DNA of 64,000 bases from Paenibacillus agilis (GCF_007786455.1 NZ_VNJK01000001.1:854476-918475); one strand, 5' to 3'. Shown: positions 41,574-51,510, counted from the first letter of the stretch. A program made the numbers and translations. Notes: generated from the letters alone by a model not told the origin.

Positions 41574-44500
41574 ATGGCACGAGAACCACAACTACAGGAC
41601 TACAAGTACGTAGATGCCTGGCACACAAATGAAAACGGCCAGGCGGTACCATGGACAAGGGTAGAGTACCCCGAAGGCGTTCTAAAGTACCAGCAAGAAG
41701 TAGCGAATAACTTTAACTGTTTCTGTACAGTTCAGCGATTCGCTTCAAAAACAAAGGGAACCAAGGGTGAAATATTCATAGCCCCGTTGTACTTCGACTT
41801 AGATTATAAGCAAGACCCGGCTGTAAGCCAGGCTGACGCCGTAAAATTAATAGATTTCTTTATGAATGAATTTGACATAGTTGAAACAGACATAAATCTT
41901 TACTTCTCAGGGAGTAAAGGATTTCACATATTGATAGACAACAAGGCACTAGGAATCGAGCCAGGGGCCGACCTACACAAGATATACAAGCATACAGCTA
42001 GTTATCTGATTCACCGGCTAGAACTCAAAGCGCTAGACCTAGCTGTCTATACACACCACCGCATGCTGAGGCTACCAAACAGCCTACATAGCGGTACACG
42101 TAAGTTTAAGATCGAATTAAGCCTGGAAGAACTACGGACCCTTACCCTTGAACAGATTAAGGACAAGGCTAGCATGCCGCGCTTACAGGCTGTCATTGAA
42201 ACGAAAGTACGAGCAGAAGCCCAGGGCCTTCGCCCTGCAGCCAATGCCTTCTATGTAGATAAAGCGAAAGAGTGGCGCGAAGCCCAGGCAACAGCTGGCG
42301 CACGCTACGAAAAAGAGGAATTTAACTTTAGGAAAGACCGACCGCCTGTATGCGTTATTGACATTCTGGAGGGTGGTTGGAAGAAAGACGGCGACCGAAA
42401 CCAGGCGACAGTACAGCTGGCTGCTTATTACAAAGAAGCTGGCCACCCGAAAGAAGACGCTATACGTATCCTAGACGAATGGGTTAAGAAACATACTAGC
42501 GCCGACAGCCGTTACCAAGTAGATCAACGTGCGGCGAATACTCGCAGCGTCGTAGAAGCCGTCTACGACAAGGACAATAATTACCGTTTCGGTTGTGCCT
42601 TTATCCGTAGCTTACATGGCGAAAAGCGCCCAGGTAGTAACGAATATGACCGGGTAGCATGTGCCGGCAGCTTGTGCCCTTGTATTAAGCAGAGTCAGCA
42701 GGACGAGGCAACAGCAACTACGCTGCACCTGTCTAAAACAGGCGACGCGGAGCTGACAGGAAAACTAGTGAAGACTCAGGTAATGGTGGCAGGTAAGAGA
42801 CACACGCCGTACATAGTGCCGTCAAAAATTGAATACTATTGCTGGGGCCGTGAAGGTTGTAAGAAAACGCATTGCCCACTTTACGACATCCCAAGTCATA
42901 CGTATTACCGGGACCTAGGCGTTATGGATCGGGAATTGATTCAGATGACTGGTACTAATGACGACAATATTACAGGTATCTTACGTACCCTATCAGGTAT
43001 ACCATCTTGCAACAAATACAACACAGAGATTGTCGAAACGACGAACGTAGAGGAAATGCTAGTTATTCCTATGGCAGCTTCTGTTAATGAAGAAAGCGAA
43101 GAAAAGGCCGGGGGCTACGTGTTGCGGAAGGTTTACGCAGTAGGTGGGTTGCCAGTAGCCGAAAATAAATATTACGAGCTGGCAGGGTACGTATTCGCCC
43201 ATCCAAAGACAATGGAAGCTACCATAATGATTAAAGAAGCAAAACCCCTGCAGGACGTAGTAGACAGCTTTAAGCTAAATGACAAAGTTAAGGAGCAGCT
43301 AGGAGCGCTGCAGCCGGCGGAATATACAGCCGCAGATATCGAAGAGAAGCTAGCCGCCATTTGTGCGGACCTTACTTACAATGTGACGAAAATAGTAGAA
43401 CGAGACGAAACGCTACTAGCAGTACTTCTTACTTACCATTCCGTTCTACGTTTTTCTGTACCTTGGGACAGCAAGCCTATACGGGGTTGGCTGGAGCTTA
43501 AAGTAGTAGGGGATACAGGCACAGGTAAATCAGCATTGATCGACAGTATCCAGAAGTACGTAGGCCTAGGTACACGGGTAAATGCGGAATCAACTAGCCG
43601 CACAGGTCTCACCTATAAGATGGAACAAAGTGGCAGCAGCGGCGCCTGGTATATTGTCTGGGGAGCTTGGCCGCTGGCTGATAAGGAATTGATATGGATC
43701 GACGAGGATACAGGCATAGAGAAGGACGCGTACGGCGAAATGACGCTAGCACGTTCTGACGGACGCCTGGAAGTTAAAAGGGCTGTTACAGCGGAAACAC
43801 CTTGCAGGGTGCGTGGAATCCTTTCTGGGAATGTACCTAAAGGCCGCCGCCTAGCTGACTACGGCCAAGGCGTGCAATCGCTTCGGGACATCTTCAACAA
43901 CGAGGATATACGCCGCTTTGACTTCGCTGTATTTATGAAATCTAGCGACGTTACCCCTGAACAGTATAGCCGGCAGCTGCCTACTTATCCGAAGACAATT
44001 ACGGATGAAACGCTAAAGAATAGCATACTATTTGCCTGGTCCCGGAAGCCTGAACACGTTATCTTTACAGCTGACACAATTGAACGGATTTTAGAGGTAT
44101 CAACGGAGTTAAGCCGCATTTACGGTAACGCTTCGGACGTACCGCTGGTATCGCCTTCGGATCAACGTAATAAAATAGCACGCCTAGCAGTTGCCCTGGC
44201 GTCATTGACTCATAGTGTGGATGAATCAGGCGAACGAATCGTAGTATGGCCTGGTCATGTAGAGTTTATCGGGGCATATCTTAAGGAACTGTACAACGCC
44301 CCAGGTTGTGGGTTGAACTATTATGCGCGTCTAGCAATTCGAGAAGATGCAATAGACGACAACAGGTACGAGAAAATCACGAACGCACTAAAAAAACTTG
44401 ATACGCTTCAAAGCGAAACGAAGTTCTTCGCATTCGTAAAGCTTTTTGCACAGCAAGGCTACGTGCGCCAGGCATCGATAGAGAACATGTTAGCAATAGA

Positions 44501-44660
44501 ACGGGAAGAAGCGAAGGCAATAGCTGCACTGCTAACTAAGATGCAGATGATTCAGGAAACTAGTGGAGGCTACCGCAAAACTGCCAAATTTAACGGCTAT
44601 ATCGGAAAACTATTTGAACATGGTATTTTTGACAGCTTGGACGATGAAGACGAGTTTTAA
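41574..44660 (+). CDS. Primase-helicase: AEP primase fused to AAA+ (MCM-like) ATPase
   Basis: 1028 residues. The N-terminal archaeo-eukaryotic primase domain has YFDLDYK (Asp75, Asp77) and SGSKGFHI (His118), the metal and nucleotide sites. A cysteine cluster (CAFIRSL, VACAGSLCPCI, about 340-370, plus GREGCKKTHC near 425) may bind zinc. The C-terminal ATPase has Walker A VGDTGTGKSAL (about 645) and Walker B ELIWIDEDTG (about 705). It should unwind and prime the phage fork, next to the family A polymerase. Confidence 0.85.
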   Translation: MAREPQLQDYKYVDAWHTNENGQAVPWTRVEYPEGVLKYQQEVANNFNCFCTVQRFASKTKGTKGEIFIAPLYFDLDYKQDPAVSQADAVKLIDFFMNEFDIVETDINLYFSGSKGFHILIDNKALGIEPGADLHKIYKHTASYLIHRLELKALDLAVYTHHRMLRLPNSLHSGTRKFKIELSLEELRTLTLEQIKDKASMPRLQAVIETKVRAEAQGLRPAANAFYVDKAKEWREAQATAGARYEKEEFNFRKDRPPVCVIDILEGGWKKDGDRNQATVQLAAYYKEAGHPKEDAIRILDEWVKKHTSADSRYQVDQRAANTRSVVEAVYDKDNNYRFGCAFIRSLHGEKRPGSNEYDRVACAGSLCPCIKQSQQDEATATTLHLSKTGDAELTGKLVKTQVMVAGKRHTPYIVPSKIEYYCWGREGCKKTHCPLYDIPSHTYYRDLGVMDRELIQMTGTNDDNITGILRTLSGIPSCNKYNTEIVETTNVEEMLVIPMAASVNEESEEKAGGYVLRKVYAVGGLPVAENKYYELAGYVFAHPKTMEATIMIKEAKPLQDVVDSFKLNDKVKEQLGALQPAEYTAADIEEKLAAICADLTYNVTKIVERDETLLAVLLTYHSVLRFSVPWDSKPIRGWLELKVVGDTGTGKSALIDSIQKYVGLGTRVNAESTSRTGLTYKMEQSGSSGAWYIVWGAWPLADKELIWIDEDTGIEKDAYGEMTLARSDGRLEVKRAVTAETPCRVRGILSGNVPKGRRLADYGQGVQSLRDIFNNEDIRRFDFAVFMKSSDVTPEQYSRQLPTYPKTITDETLKNSILFAWSRKPEHVIFTADTIERILEVSTELSRIYGNASDVPLVSPSDQRNKIARLAVALASLTHSVDESGERIVVWPGHVEFIGAYLKELYNAPGCGLNYYARLAIREDAIDDNRYEKITNALKKLDTLQSETKFFAFVKLFAQQGYVRQASIENMLAIEREEAKAIAALLTKMQMIQETSGGYRKTAKFNGYIGKLFEHGIFDSLDDEDEF

Positions 44661-44681
44661 CAAAAAATTTTTAGTATCAAT

Positions 44682-44697
44682 GTTACCTGTATGTAAT
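44682..44697. promoter_or_regulatory. Repressor operator over the promoter of the polymerase operon
   Basis: GTTAC-CTGTAT-GTAAT with promoter TTTAGT, 16 bp, TGTAAT (44692-44697), arranged as at 40689 and 51511. Confidence 0.75.
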
Positions 44698-44719
44698 GAA
44701 AAGGAGGGGAAGCAAGCTT

Positions 44720-47395
44720 ATGAAACTTGGGGGACTATTTGGACAGCCGAAGACCTTAGCCAAGGTGCCGAGTATACCGGCTACTGCTGTACCACAGAAG
44801 GCCGAAGAGCAACAGCCAGCTAAACAGTTATCACAGCTGGCTTACCAAAGGGCTAAACCTGGGGAATTCAATATTACATGGCCAAAGGTAAAGCCACAGC
44901 TGCTGAAAGATTACGCGCCGATTTTAACCCTAACCGACCTGGAAGCTTGGCTAGATCGGTGTATCGAAACAGGCATATGCGGCTTTGACTGGGAGACTAC
45001 AGCCAGTGTTGAGACGAAGCAGCGCTGGAAGGATTGGCTGGAAGATTTCAAATATGAAGAACGTAAGGACGAATACTTGGAGCGTGCCCAGGAGATACGC
45101 CGCCAGGCTGAACGAGATAAGAACGACCTGGACATTTCAACCTTAACCAAGAAACAAAGGGAAACAGAAGCGAAGCGGATTGTAAAAGCTGCGGAAAAAT
45201 CCGCGAAGGAATGGGAAGCAAAAGCAGCGGAACTGGATGCAGAGTACGAATTCCAGCGTGAAATTTACCTCAAGACGCCGCTTGATCCCTGGCAAGGGGA
45301 TATCTGTACAGCAAGTCTGTGTCCTGAGCCGCACTGCGTACGGGTAGTACCTATAGATCATAAAAAGGGCAAGGTGTTCGAGCCCCTGTTATCTAGGGAT
45401 GCTGCCCGGAAGCTCTTCATGGACACCCTGGACAAAAAAATATTACGTAACCGCAATGTACGGAAGATTGCCGTAAATCTAGGATTTGAAACGAAATTCG
45501 CAGCCAAATATGAAAAGTACATCCAGAAGCCGGTAGCTGATCCCCTGGTATGTTGGGTGCGCTGCATGCAATTAGCATCCCCTGCTAAGATAAGTGATCC
45601 AAAGCGCCCGGCTACTGATTGGGGCTTGAAGCCCGCGACGTTAGACGTTTTTGGCGTACAAATGGGGAACTTTGAAGAGTTGCTAGCGAAGCATAGCGTA
45701 GACTTCTTTGACGAAATTGACGCAAGCCAGGGCGACGGTTTGACCTATTCCGCAGAGGATGCGGATTACGCCGTGCAACACGACATGTACTGGATGGAAA
45801 TAGCTAGACAAATTCCGAAATACGAAGACTGGCTAAATAACATTGAAATGCCTTTCGGTCGTGTAATTGGGCTAATGGAATACTGGGGCATGCGTTGGGA
45901 CAGCGACCTAGCTGAGGTCAAGCGCCAGGAAGCAGAAGCCGCACAGGAAGCCGCTGCAGAAGATATAAAGCAGCTTGTACGTGACACTTTTGATATAGAA
46001 ATTAATCCCGGTAAGGGTGGTAAGACCAACGAAGTAAAGCACGTCATTTTCGAGCTTATGAAGCTTCCGGCGGCTAAGTGGGGCAAGCCCACAAAGACCG
46101 GCGAACGTAACGTAAGCCTGGATGAAGAAGCACTTATAGATATGGAATTCATGCTGCAGCACAAGCTTGCGGTACTTACCGAAGAAAAGTATTTGGCTGT
46201 AGAACTACCCGAAGGCTGGGAAAAGATAGACCCGGATACAGACCCGCACCTGGGTAAAGACCAGCGCCAGGCGATACGAATACGGCAGCGCCCAGATCAC
46301 CCTTACAAGGAACAGGGAATTAAGCTGCTAGAACTTATGAAGAAGATTCAAAAGTACGCTACGCTGCTTTCCAGCCATATCAACGGTAGGGAAAAGCACC
46401 TTAACCCGGTAAGTGGTCGCATTCACGCAAATTACACACCATGGACGGAAACGGGGCGGCTTAATTCAAGCAAGCCGAACGGTCAGAACGTCCCACGTTT
46501 GGATAATGACGCGTTTGGTATACGGAATTTCTATGTACCGGGCGTCGGTAAAATTCTCTTCTTTATAGACTTTTCAGGCTTCGAACTGCGGATACTGGCC
46601 TGGCGTGCGAAAGACGGCGTAATGATAGAACTATTCAACACTGGCGGCGATATGCACAAAAAGACTGCTAGCGAAATGACGGGTAAGGATGAAGCTGACG
46701 TAACGAAAAAGGAACGTACAGACGCCAAGCCGGCGAACTTCGGTATAGCGTACGGAGGCACGGAACACAGCCTGCAGACTACCTACAAAACTGATTACGG
46801 TATACGAAAAACGCTAGACGAATGTTTGGCGATGGTAAACGCCGTAAAACGTGCTTATCCAGGCGTCCCACGATACCAGGTAGACGTTGTAACCGAAGCC
46901 CGCGACACAGGTTACGCTGAAACGATTCACGGATATAAGCGATTGCTGCCAGGCATAAACAGCACCAATCGTTATGAACGTGAGAGCGCAGGCCGTCAAG
47001 CAGGAAATACGCCTATCCAGGGAACGGCTGCGGACGTCATGAAGGATGTACAGAACGATGTGTACGACGAAATTGGTCGCGGTACAGCTCTTGTATTCGA
47101 TGCACAGGAATTAAACATAGATGTACAGGAGCTGGCTGTAGAACGGAATGAGGCCCATGTACTTCTGCAGCATGGTCACACCGATATGATAGCGCAAATC
47201 CATGATGAAATTATTTTCGAAATGGACGATAACGCAGACGTAGTAGACGCAGCGCATGCTTGGATTAAAGCACGTATGGAGCAGCCACCATTACCTGATT
47301 TCCCTGTGAAAATTGAAGCAGAGGGTAGCGTAGGCTATGCCTGGGGCAAGAAACAAGGCGCCTATGAATGGGTAGCCGAAAAGAGAGGAGCATGA
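44720..47395 (+). CDS. Family A DNA polymerase (Pol I type, T7-like)
   Basis: 891 residues from ATG 44720, after AAGGAGGGG; the in-frame ATG at 44696 overlaps the operator and is rejected. A 3'-5' exonuclease domain starts with CGFDWETTA (about 86). Polymerase motifs: A IDFSGFELRI (about 615), B RTDAKPANFGIAYGG (about 665) and C QIHDEIIFE (about 825). A charged helical insertion lies at about 110-180. It replicates phage DNA and needs a primase-helicase, encoded upstream. Confidence 0.92.
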   Translation: MKLGGLFGQPKTLAKVPSIPATAVPQKAEEQQPAKQLSQLAYQRAKPGEFNITWPKVKPQLLKDYAPILTLTDLEAWLDRCIETGICGFDWETTASVETKQRWKDWLEDFKYEERKDEYLERAQEIRRQAERDKNDLDISTLTKKQRETEAKRIVKAAEKSAKEWEAKAAELDAEYEFQREIYLKTPLDPWQGDICTASLCPEPHCVRVVPIDHKKGKVFEPLLSRDAARKLFMDTLDKKILRNRNVRKIAVNLGFETKFAAKYEKYIQKPVADPLVCWVRCMQLASPAKISDPKRPATDWGLKPATLDVFGVQMGNFEELLAKHSVDFFDEIDASQGDGLTYSAEDADYAVQHDMYWMEIARQIPKYEDWLNNIEMPFGRVIGLMEYWGMRWDSDLAEVKRQEAEAAQEAAAEDIKQLVRDTFDIEINPGKGGKTNEVKHVIFELMKLPAAKWGKPTKTGERNVSLDEEALIDMEFMLQHKLAVLTEEKYLAVELPEGWEKIDPDTDPHLGKDQRQAIRIRQRPDHPYKEQGIKLLELMKKIQKYATLLSSHINGREKHLNPVSGRIHANYTPWTETGRLNSSKPNGQNVPRLDNDAFGIRNFYVPGVGKILFFIDFSGFELRILAWRAKDGVMIELFNTGGDMHKKTASEMTGKDEADVTKKERTDAKPANFGIAYGGTEHSLQTTYKTDYGIRKTLDECLAMVNAVKRAYPGVPRYQVDVVTEARDTGYAETIHGYKRLLPGINSTNRYERESAGRQAGNTPIQGTAADVMKDVQNDVYDEIGRGTALVFDAQELNIDVQELAVERNEAHVLLQHGHTDMIAQIHDEIIFEMDDNADVVDAAHAWIKARMEQPPLPDFPVKIEAEGSVGYAWGKKQGAYEWVAEKRGA

Positions 47396-47399
47396 CCAG

Positions 47400-47813
47400 A
47401 TGCATGTTGTAGGTACACGTAGATTAACGCAATATACGCAAAAGGTAAGTGTAGAGCGGAGCAAGGCCGATCCACGGGATTTTGTAGGCTGGATCAGCGA
47501 AAAGCACCGCATAGCTTGGGTTGTAAGTAGATACCGTCAGGACAAGCGTACAGGAGCAATAAAGCAGGCCAAGCCAGAAGAAAAGGTATACCTTTTGGAA
47601 TATTCAGCGCGAGACTTAGGGGGTAAGCGTGGCCGGGCGAACTTTATGGGGATTGCAGCTAAAAATCATACCGATGCGATAAAGAAGGCCCATACATTTA
47701 TGGATTCTATTAATCTAGCACAAATCAGACGGCACGAAGCGACACTTTATTACGGGGAAAGGGAGGTTGACCTATGGATAGGCAAGAGAGGAAGCGCCGT
47801 GAAAGGGAAATAG
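47400..47813 (+). CDS. Unknown protein downstream of DNA polymerase
   Basis: 137 residues, site AGAGAGGAG. Basic alpha-beta protein: RLTQYTQKVSVERSKADPRD and FVGWISEKHRIAWVVSRYRQ. Possibly nucleic-acid binding, but no motif is diagnostic. It overlaps the next gene by 40 bases. Confidence 0.55.
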   Translation: MHVVGTRRLTQYTQKVSVERSKADPRDFVGWISEKHRIAWVVSRYRQDKRTGAIKQAKPEEKVYLLEYSARDLGGKRGRANFMGIAAKNHTDAIKKAHTFMDSINLAQIRRHEATLYYGEREVDLWIGKRGSAVKGK

Positions 47814-48328
47814 CTGCCTATGACAACCGCAAGACCTTTGTCCAGCCAGAAATAATCCAGGGTAATTACCTAGCCTATGAAGCCGGTATAGGTCATGCAC
47901 TAGACGCTGCAGCTGCGCGTTTCGGTATTGGTGACGTACGAGTAGCACGGTTCCAGGAGAAGCTGAACCTGGTCCAGAAGGCGGACGGAATCGGTGACGG
48001 GGCTGCTAAGAAGCCAGGACTAGATGAGGCAGCAGCAAAGTTTGACGCTATCTATAAATTCTCAAAGGAATCCGCGCGAAATATGAATATTGAAAGCTAT
48101 AAAGTTGCTGTCGATCATATACGGGATGCAATCCCTATCCTGTACGGGCTAGGGGGAAAGCGTATGGCTGAGTATGAAGAAACCCTGCACGAAATCCAGG
48201 CAGCTGATAATCTAGCTCAGTTTATGCAAGATGGTAATCCGCATCGATTGAAATATAACCGGGCCTTACGCCGGGAAAAGGAAACAGCCAAAAACAAGGA
48301 AGCCGTAGACAAGCTGGTACGGCCTTAA
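47774..48328 (+). CDS. Unknown helical early protein
   Basis: 184 residues from ATG 47774, site AAAGGGAGG, overlapping the previous gene. Starts MDRQERKRREREIAAYDNRK, mostly helical with many Ala, Lys and Glu. No motif recognised. Confidence 0.6.
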   Translation: MDRQERKRREREIAAYDNRKTFVQPEIIQGNYLAYEAGIGHALDAAAARFGIGDVRVARFQEKLNLVQKADGIGDGAAKKPGLDEAAAKFDAIYKFSKESARNMNIESYKVAVDHIRDAIPILYGLGGKRMAEYEETLHEIQAADNLAQFMQDGNPHRLKYNRALRREKETAKNKEAVDKLVRP

Positions 48329-48341
48329 AGGAGGATAAGCG

Positions 48342-48824
48342 ATGGCATGGGAAACATTCTTGGCCGAAGCAACAGACGTATTTGTAGCAAAGGATACGGA
48401 TTATGAAAGCCGGTTTATGCGGGCATTGATCCATTACAACAGTAAGCGAGGATATGAAGCTGCGCGCACGATATGGGCCTGGGAAGTAGAAAAGAAACTG
48501 GATCGTTGCCGAACCTGGGTAAAGCGCGGTGACCTGCAGGTGAAAGGCGAAGGGGTACACGACAGCGTCATAGATGCCTTTAACTATACCGTTCAGTGGA
48601 TTCTTTATATGAATTCCAGTCGTCGTAAAGAAAATCCAATAGACCAGTTAAATGAAGCTAATTTTTACAGTTTAGCTGCTGGGTATCAAGTAGATGACTG
48701 GGTTAACTTCTGGGCAAACAATGGTCTGCTAGACTTGACGGACCAAGTAGACAAGAGCGTGGCACTATTGATAGCTAATGTAATGACAATTGGGAGTAGT
48801 GAAACCCTGCAGCGTAGGTCTTAG
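48342..48824 (+). CDS. DUF1599 nucleotide-modification-associated protein
   Basis: 160 residues. VFVAKDTDYESRFMRALIHY, IWAWEVEKKLDRCRTWVKRG and DSVIDAFNYTVQWILYM match the DUF1599 (nucleotide modification associated domain 1) family, often found in phages with nucleotide metabolism genes. It may be a helical nucleotide-binding protein. Site AAAGGAGG. Confidence 0.75.
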   Translation: MAWETFLAEATDVFVAKDTDYESRFMRALIHYNSKRGYEAARTIWAWEVEKKLDRCRTWVKRGDLQVKGEGVHDSVIDAFNYTVQWILYMNSSRRKENPIDQLNEANFYSLAAGYQVDDWVNFWANNGLLDLTDQVDKSVALLIANVMTIGSSETLQRRS

Positions 48825-48863
48825 CCTGGCTGCTACTGATCTTACTGCTGGAGGTGCCACCTT

Positions 48864-49244
48864 GTGCCAAAAAGAGAACACAACTGGGCCAAGGGTTACG
48901 AGCAGCGGCAACAAGACAAGCAAAGAGAGCTAACCCGAGCACAAAAAATCGAAGAGCTAAGGGAGCGTAAAGCAATGAAGAAGAAACATAAAGGGGCATT
49001 AAGAAAGCAGCACCAACGTAGCTGGGAGAATCAACAAGACATTCATAATCTAGAACTGCAGGTAGCGAAATATAAGAAAGTTTGGGAAGCAGAAAAGGAG
49101 ATTAATCAAGCGCACCAAGCGCAAATAAACGGTATGGTACGTGAATTGAGCCAGGAACAAAGTAAAGCTTTTCGCAGGGGAATTATGACGGGTTCAGTAG
49201 CTACATTATTGATTGTGCTAGTTTTTGTAGTGAAGTTTCTTTAA
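48864..49244 (+). CDS. Tail-anchored coiled-coil protein
   Basis: 126 residues from GTG 48864, site GGAGGTG. The N-terminal half is very basic (REHNWAKGYEQRQQDKQREL), a coiled-coil runs to about 105, and the last 20 residues GIMTGSVATLLIVLVFVVKF form one membrane span. It may tie a phage complex to the membrane. Family not recognised. Confidence 0.6.
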   Translation: MPKREHNWAKGYEQRQQDKQRELTRAQKIEELRERKAMKKKHKGALRKQHQRSWENQQDIHNLELQVAKYKKVWEAEKEINQAHQAQINGMVRELSQEQSKAFRRGIMTGSVATLLIVLVFVVKFL

Positions 49245-49257
49245 CGGAGGTTAAGCT

Positions 49258-49857
49258 ATGATTCAAGCAGAAATCATAACGTCGTTTCGCCGTTTTACGT
49301 TTGATGTACCAGCAGAACATGCTGAGAGTGTAGCCAAAGCTCATAAATGGCTAGAGACGCAAATATACGGCCTGAACGATGGTTGTATTTTACTACCAAA
49401 TAGAGTGATTGATATACGGCAGCCAGACGACGTACGGGTTATAGAAGTCTGGGAAGTAGATGCGACACCAGGTGCAAAGGACCTTATAAACATGACCAGC
49501 CTGCAGGTGGCAAGTACTAGTGAACTTATCGGCCAGGTAGACTATCTGGAAAATAAGCTGCAGCTGCGCCTGCTAACTTACACGTTACGTGACTATATTT
49601 ATGTTTTGCCACATGAAGTAAACGACGGGCCGGCCTTAGAGGCGCTAGGACCTGTAAAACTAGGGGCGCTTACGGATCAGCTGCTACAGCAAGAAGGTAT
49701 AGCAGCCACTATCGTAATACCGCCGGTTCAGCTTTCTACAGATGCCGAAGCACAGGCCTATGTCATGGATTATGCCGAAGAGGCCACGCCACCGGTACAC
49801 TTTAGCCCCTCAGATAAGACAGCCAGGGCGCTAGGAGGGCTATGGAATGCAAAATAA
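49258..49857 (+). CDS. Unknown early protein
   Basis: 199 residues, site AACGGAGG. Alternating alpha-beta segments (ITSFRRFTFDVPAEHAESVA near the start). The segment QLRLLTYTLRDYIYVLPHEV lies near 107. No known motif. Confidence 0.55.
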   Translation: MIQAEIITSFRRFTFDVPAEHAESVAKAHKWLETQIYGLNDGCILLPNRVIDIRQPDDVRVIEVWEVDATPGAKDLINMTSLQVASTSELIGQVDYLENKLQLRLLTYTLRDYIYVLPHEVNDGPALEALGPVKLGALTDQLLQQEGIAATIVIPPVQLSTDAEAQAYVMDYAEEATPPVHFSPSDKTARALGGLWNAK

Positions 49858-50308
49858 TTTTATGGATATAGAAATGCTAGAAGATAGGCTGCGGTACTGG
49901 CAAGCACAGTTACGGCTGCAAGACTGGCAGATAGAAATGAAGTTTGATCGTGGATTTAACCTGGCCCCGAATGTAGCGGATATTTCTCTTTTAGAAGAAA
50001 GCCGTGTTGCGCGTATCCGTATGATGGAGGCTAATGACTTTGACCCGAGTTCCATCGCTCCATATGATATGGAGCAAACAATGGTTCATGAACTGTTGCA
50101 CATACATTTCTTCCCCCTTACCAGGACTTTAGGTAAATCAATTCCAGAGGAACAGGCAATAGAAGCAATATCCTGGGCGCTTATAGCGCTGGATCGTAAA
50201 GCTGACGAAATAGAAAATCATTATATGAAACGTCTTTACCCAGAAGCCTGTTATTTACTAGAACCCTACAAGGGGGTAGTCGTCAATGAAAGCGCAGCAG
50301 ATGATTGA
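49847..50308 (+). CDS. Zinc metallopeptidase-like protein (SprT/ImmA-type HExxH)
   Basis: 153 residues from ATG 49847, overlapping the previous gene by 11 bases. The motif MVHELLHIHF (about 80) contains HELLH, the zinc-binding pair and glutamate of a metallopeptidase helix; EEQAIEAISWALIALD follows with a possible third ligand Glu. ImmA-like proteases cut phage repressors in ICEBs1, and SprT-like ones act on DNA-protein crosslinks. The exact target is unknown. Confidence 0.65.
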   Translation: MQNNFMDIEMLEDRLRYWQAQLRLQDWQIEMKFDRGFNLAPNVADISLLEESRVARIRMMEANDFDPSSIAPYDMEQTMVHELLHIHFFPLTRTLGKSIPEEQAIEAISWALIALDRKADEIENHYMKRLYPEACYLLEPYKGVVVNESAADD

Positions 50309-50744
50309 AGCCGCAACAGAATCCCATAAAGCCAAGCGTAGGCAAATCATAGCCGTTATTGAAAAACGAGGCGTAAAAGTACCCAAGCCGAATTTTTGGA
50401 AGCTAGAGCAGCTGCATATGCTGGAAGACGTGCTGCAGCAGTTGGATAGGAAGTATAAAGCGCAATTGACTGTACCGAAGTCTAGTAAGGAAACCTTGGC
50501 ATATTGGCCGCCACAAGAAACACCTGTAGCAGACAAAGCGTTAGTAGCTACCCGGTTATTGCGGTTGTCTGAGCTTATAGGGTGCCCCATGGCTGATTTA
50601 CTCATAGAGGCTAGAGAGTTGGCGACCCAGCACAAGCTAGAAACATTCGAAACCCTGGGAACCTTGGAGTATATGAACGGCTATACATGGTGTCGGTTAA
50701 CAGGGGCGTATGTACTACAGCTAGAAATGCGGTTAGATGTATGA
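50286..50744 (+). CDS. Unknown early protein
   Basis: 152 residues from ATG 50286, site AAGGGGG. Helical N-terminus (IEAATESHKAKRRQIIAVIE), then VKVPKPNFWKLEQLHMLEDV. Coupled to the next gene by an ATGA overlap. No motif recognised. Confidence 0.55.
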   Translation: MKAQQMIEAATESHKAKRRQIIAVIEKRGVKVPKPNFWKLEQLHMLEDVLQQLDRKYKAQLTVPKSSKETLAYWPPQETPVADKALVATRLLRLSELIGCPMADLLIEARELATQHKLETFETLGTLEYMNGYTWCRLTGAYVLQLEMRLDV

Positions 50745-51064
50745 ATGAAGAAGAATTACGTCAATGGGTGCAGAACCGCCTTAACCATAACTTAAGCACG
50801 GAACAGACTGAGCAACTAATACAGTTTATGCGGGATACCGCTACGCGTCTGCAGGAGGCCTTTCTGGTGATTACCCAAAATGTCACTAATGTCTTGGATA
50901 CAGGGGACGATATGAACCGTTTTAAACAATTAACAGAATATATCCAAGAGAAACCGAAGGCAGCCTACCGTAGCAAGCTGGTACAGGCTCCGGGGTATAA
51001 CCGAACGGAATTTGATCGCTGGCGTAGTAGACTAGGCCAAGGAAGGGGAAAGAGGAAAAAATGA
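50741..51064 (+). CDS. Unknown helical early protein
   Basis: 107 residues from ATG 50741, which overlaps the previous stop. Helical (ELRQWVQNRLNHNLSTEQTE), basic C-terminus ending GQGRGKRKK. Its stop overlaps the next ATG. No family. Confidence 0.55.
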   Translation: MNEEELRQWVQNRLNHNLSTEQTEQLIQFMRDTATRLQEAFLVITQNVTNVLDTGDDMNRFKQLTEYIQEKPKAAYRSKLVQAPGYNRTEFDRWRSRLGQGRGKRKK

Positions 51065-51270
51065 ATCAACAAGATAAACCTAACGGCAAGATGACAAAGG
51101 TTGAAATGGAAATGGCAGTGGATCAGATGCTGGAATTTTTGCCGGTGTTTATAGCCCAGGCACAACCGCAAGCGCAGCTGTTACGGAGTAAGTACGTGGC
51201 ATTAAAGGCCGAAGGGTTTAGCGATAAGGAAGCCTTGCATATTGTAAGTACGCGTCCCCTGTATGAATGA
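51061..51270 (+). CDS. Small early protein
   Basis: 69 residues from ATG 51061. Helical, with KAEGFSDKEALHIVSTRPLY at the end, which resembles a small UBA-like fold. Coupled at both ends to neighbours (4- and 8-base overlaps). Confidence 0.55.
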   Translation: MNQQDKPNGKMTKVEMEMAVDQMLEFLPVFIAQAQPQAQLLRSKYVALKAEGFSDKEALHIVSTRPLYE

Positions 51271-51463
51271 ATCTCGAATTTTGAAGGGGCTACTATGGAT
51301 CGTTCAAGAGTCCGGCGGATTAGGTCCTGGACAGCTAGGAAGCTGGCTAGGTGAGCTACAAAAGGCCGGTTACATTGATACAGAATTACGACCGGTTGAG
51401 GGCTGCCAGTTACCTTTCTGGATTGCTACAGAAGACGGCAAAGGCAAGCTATGCAATAAGTAA
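51263..51463 (+). CDS. Small early protein
   Basis: 66 residues from ATG 51263, overlapping the previous gene by 8 bases. RILKGLLWIVQESGGLGPGQ then GSWLGELQKAGYIDTELRPV suggest a small winged-helix-like protein. Function unknown. Ends the polymerase operon. Confidence 0.5.
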   Translation: MNESRILKGLLWIVQESGGLGPGQLGSWLGELQKAGYIDTELRPVEGCQLPFWIATEDGKGKLCNK

Positions 51464-51510
51464 TTACTTCTTTTTAGAAGTAAAGATAGCTTTATTTTTT
51501 TACCTATATT

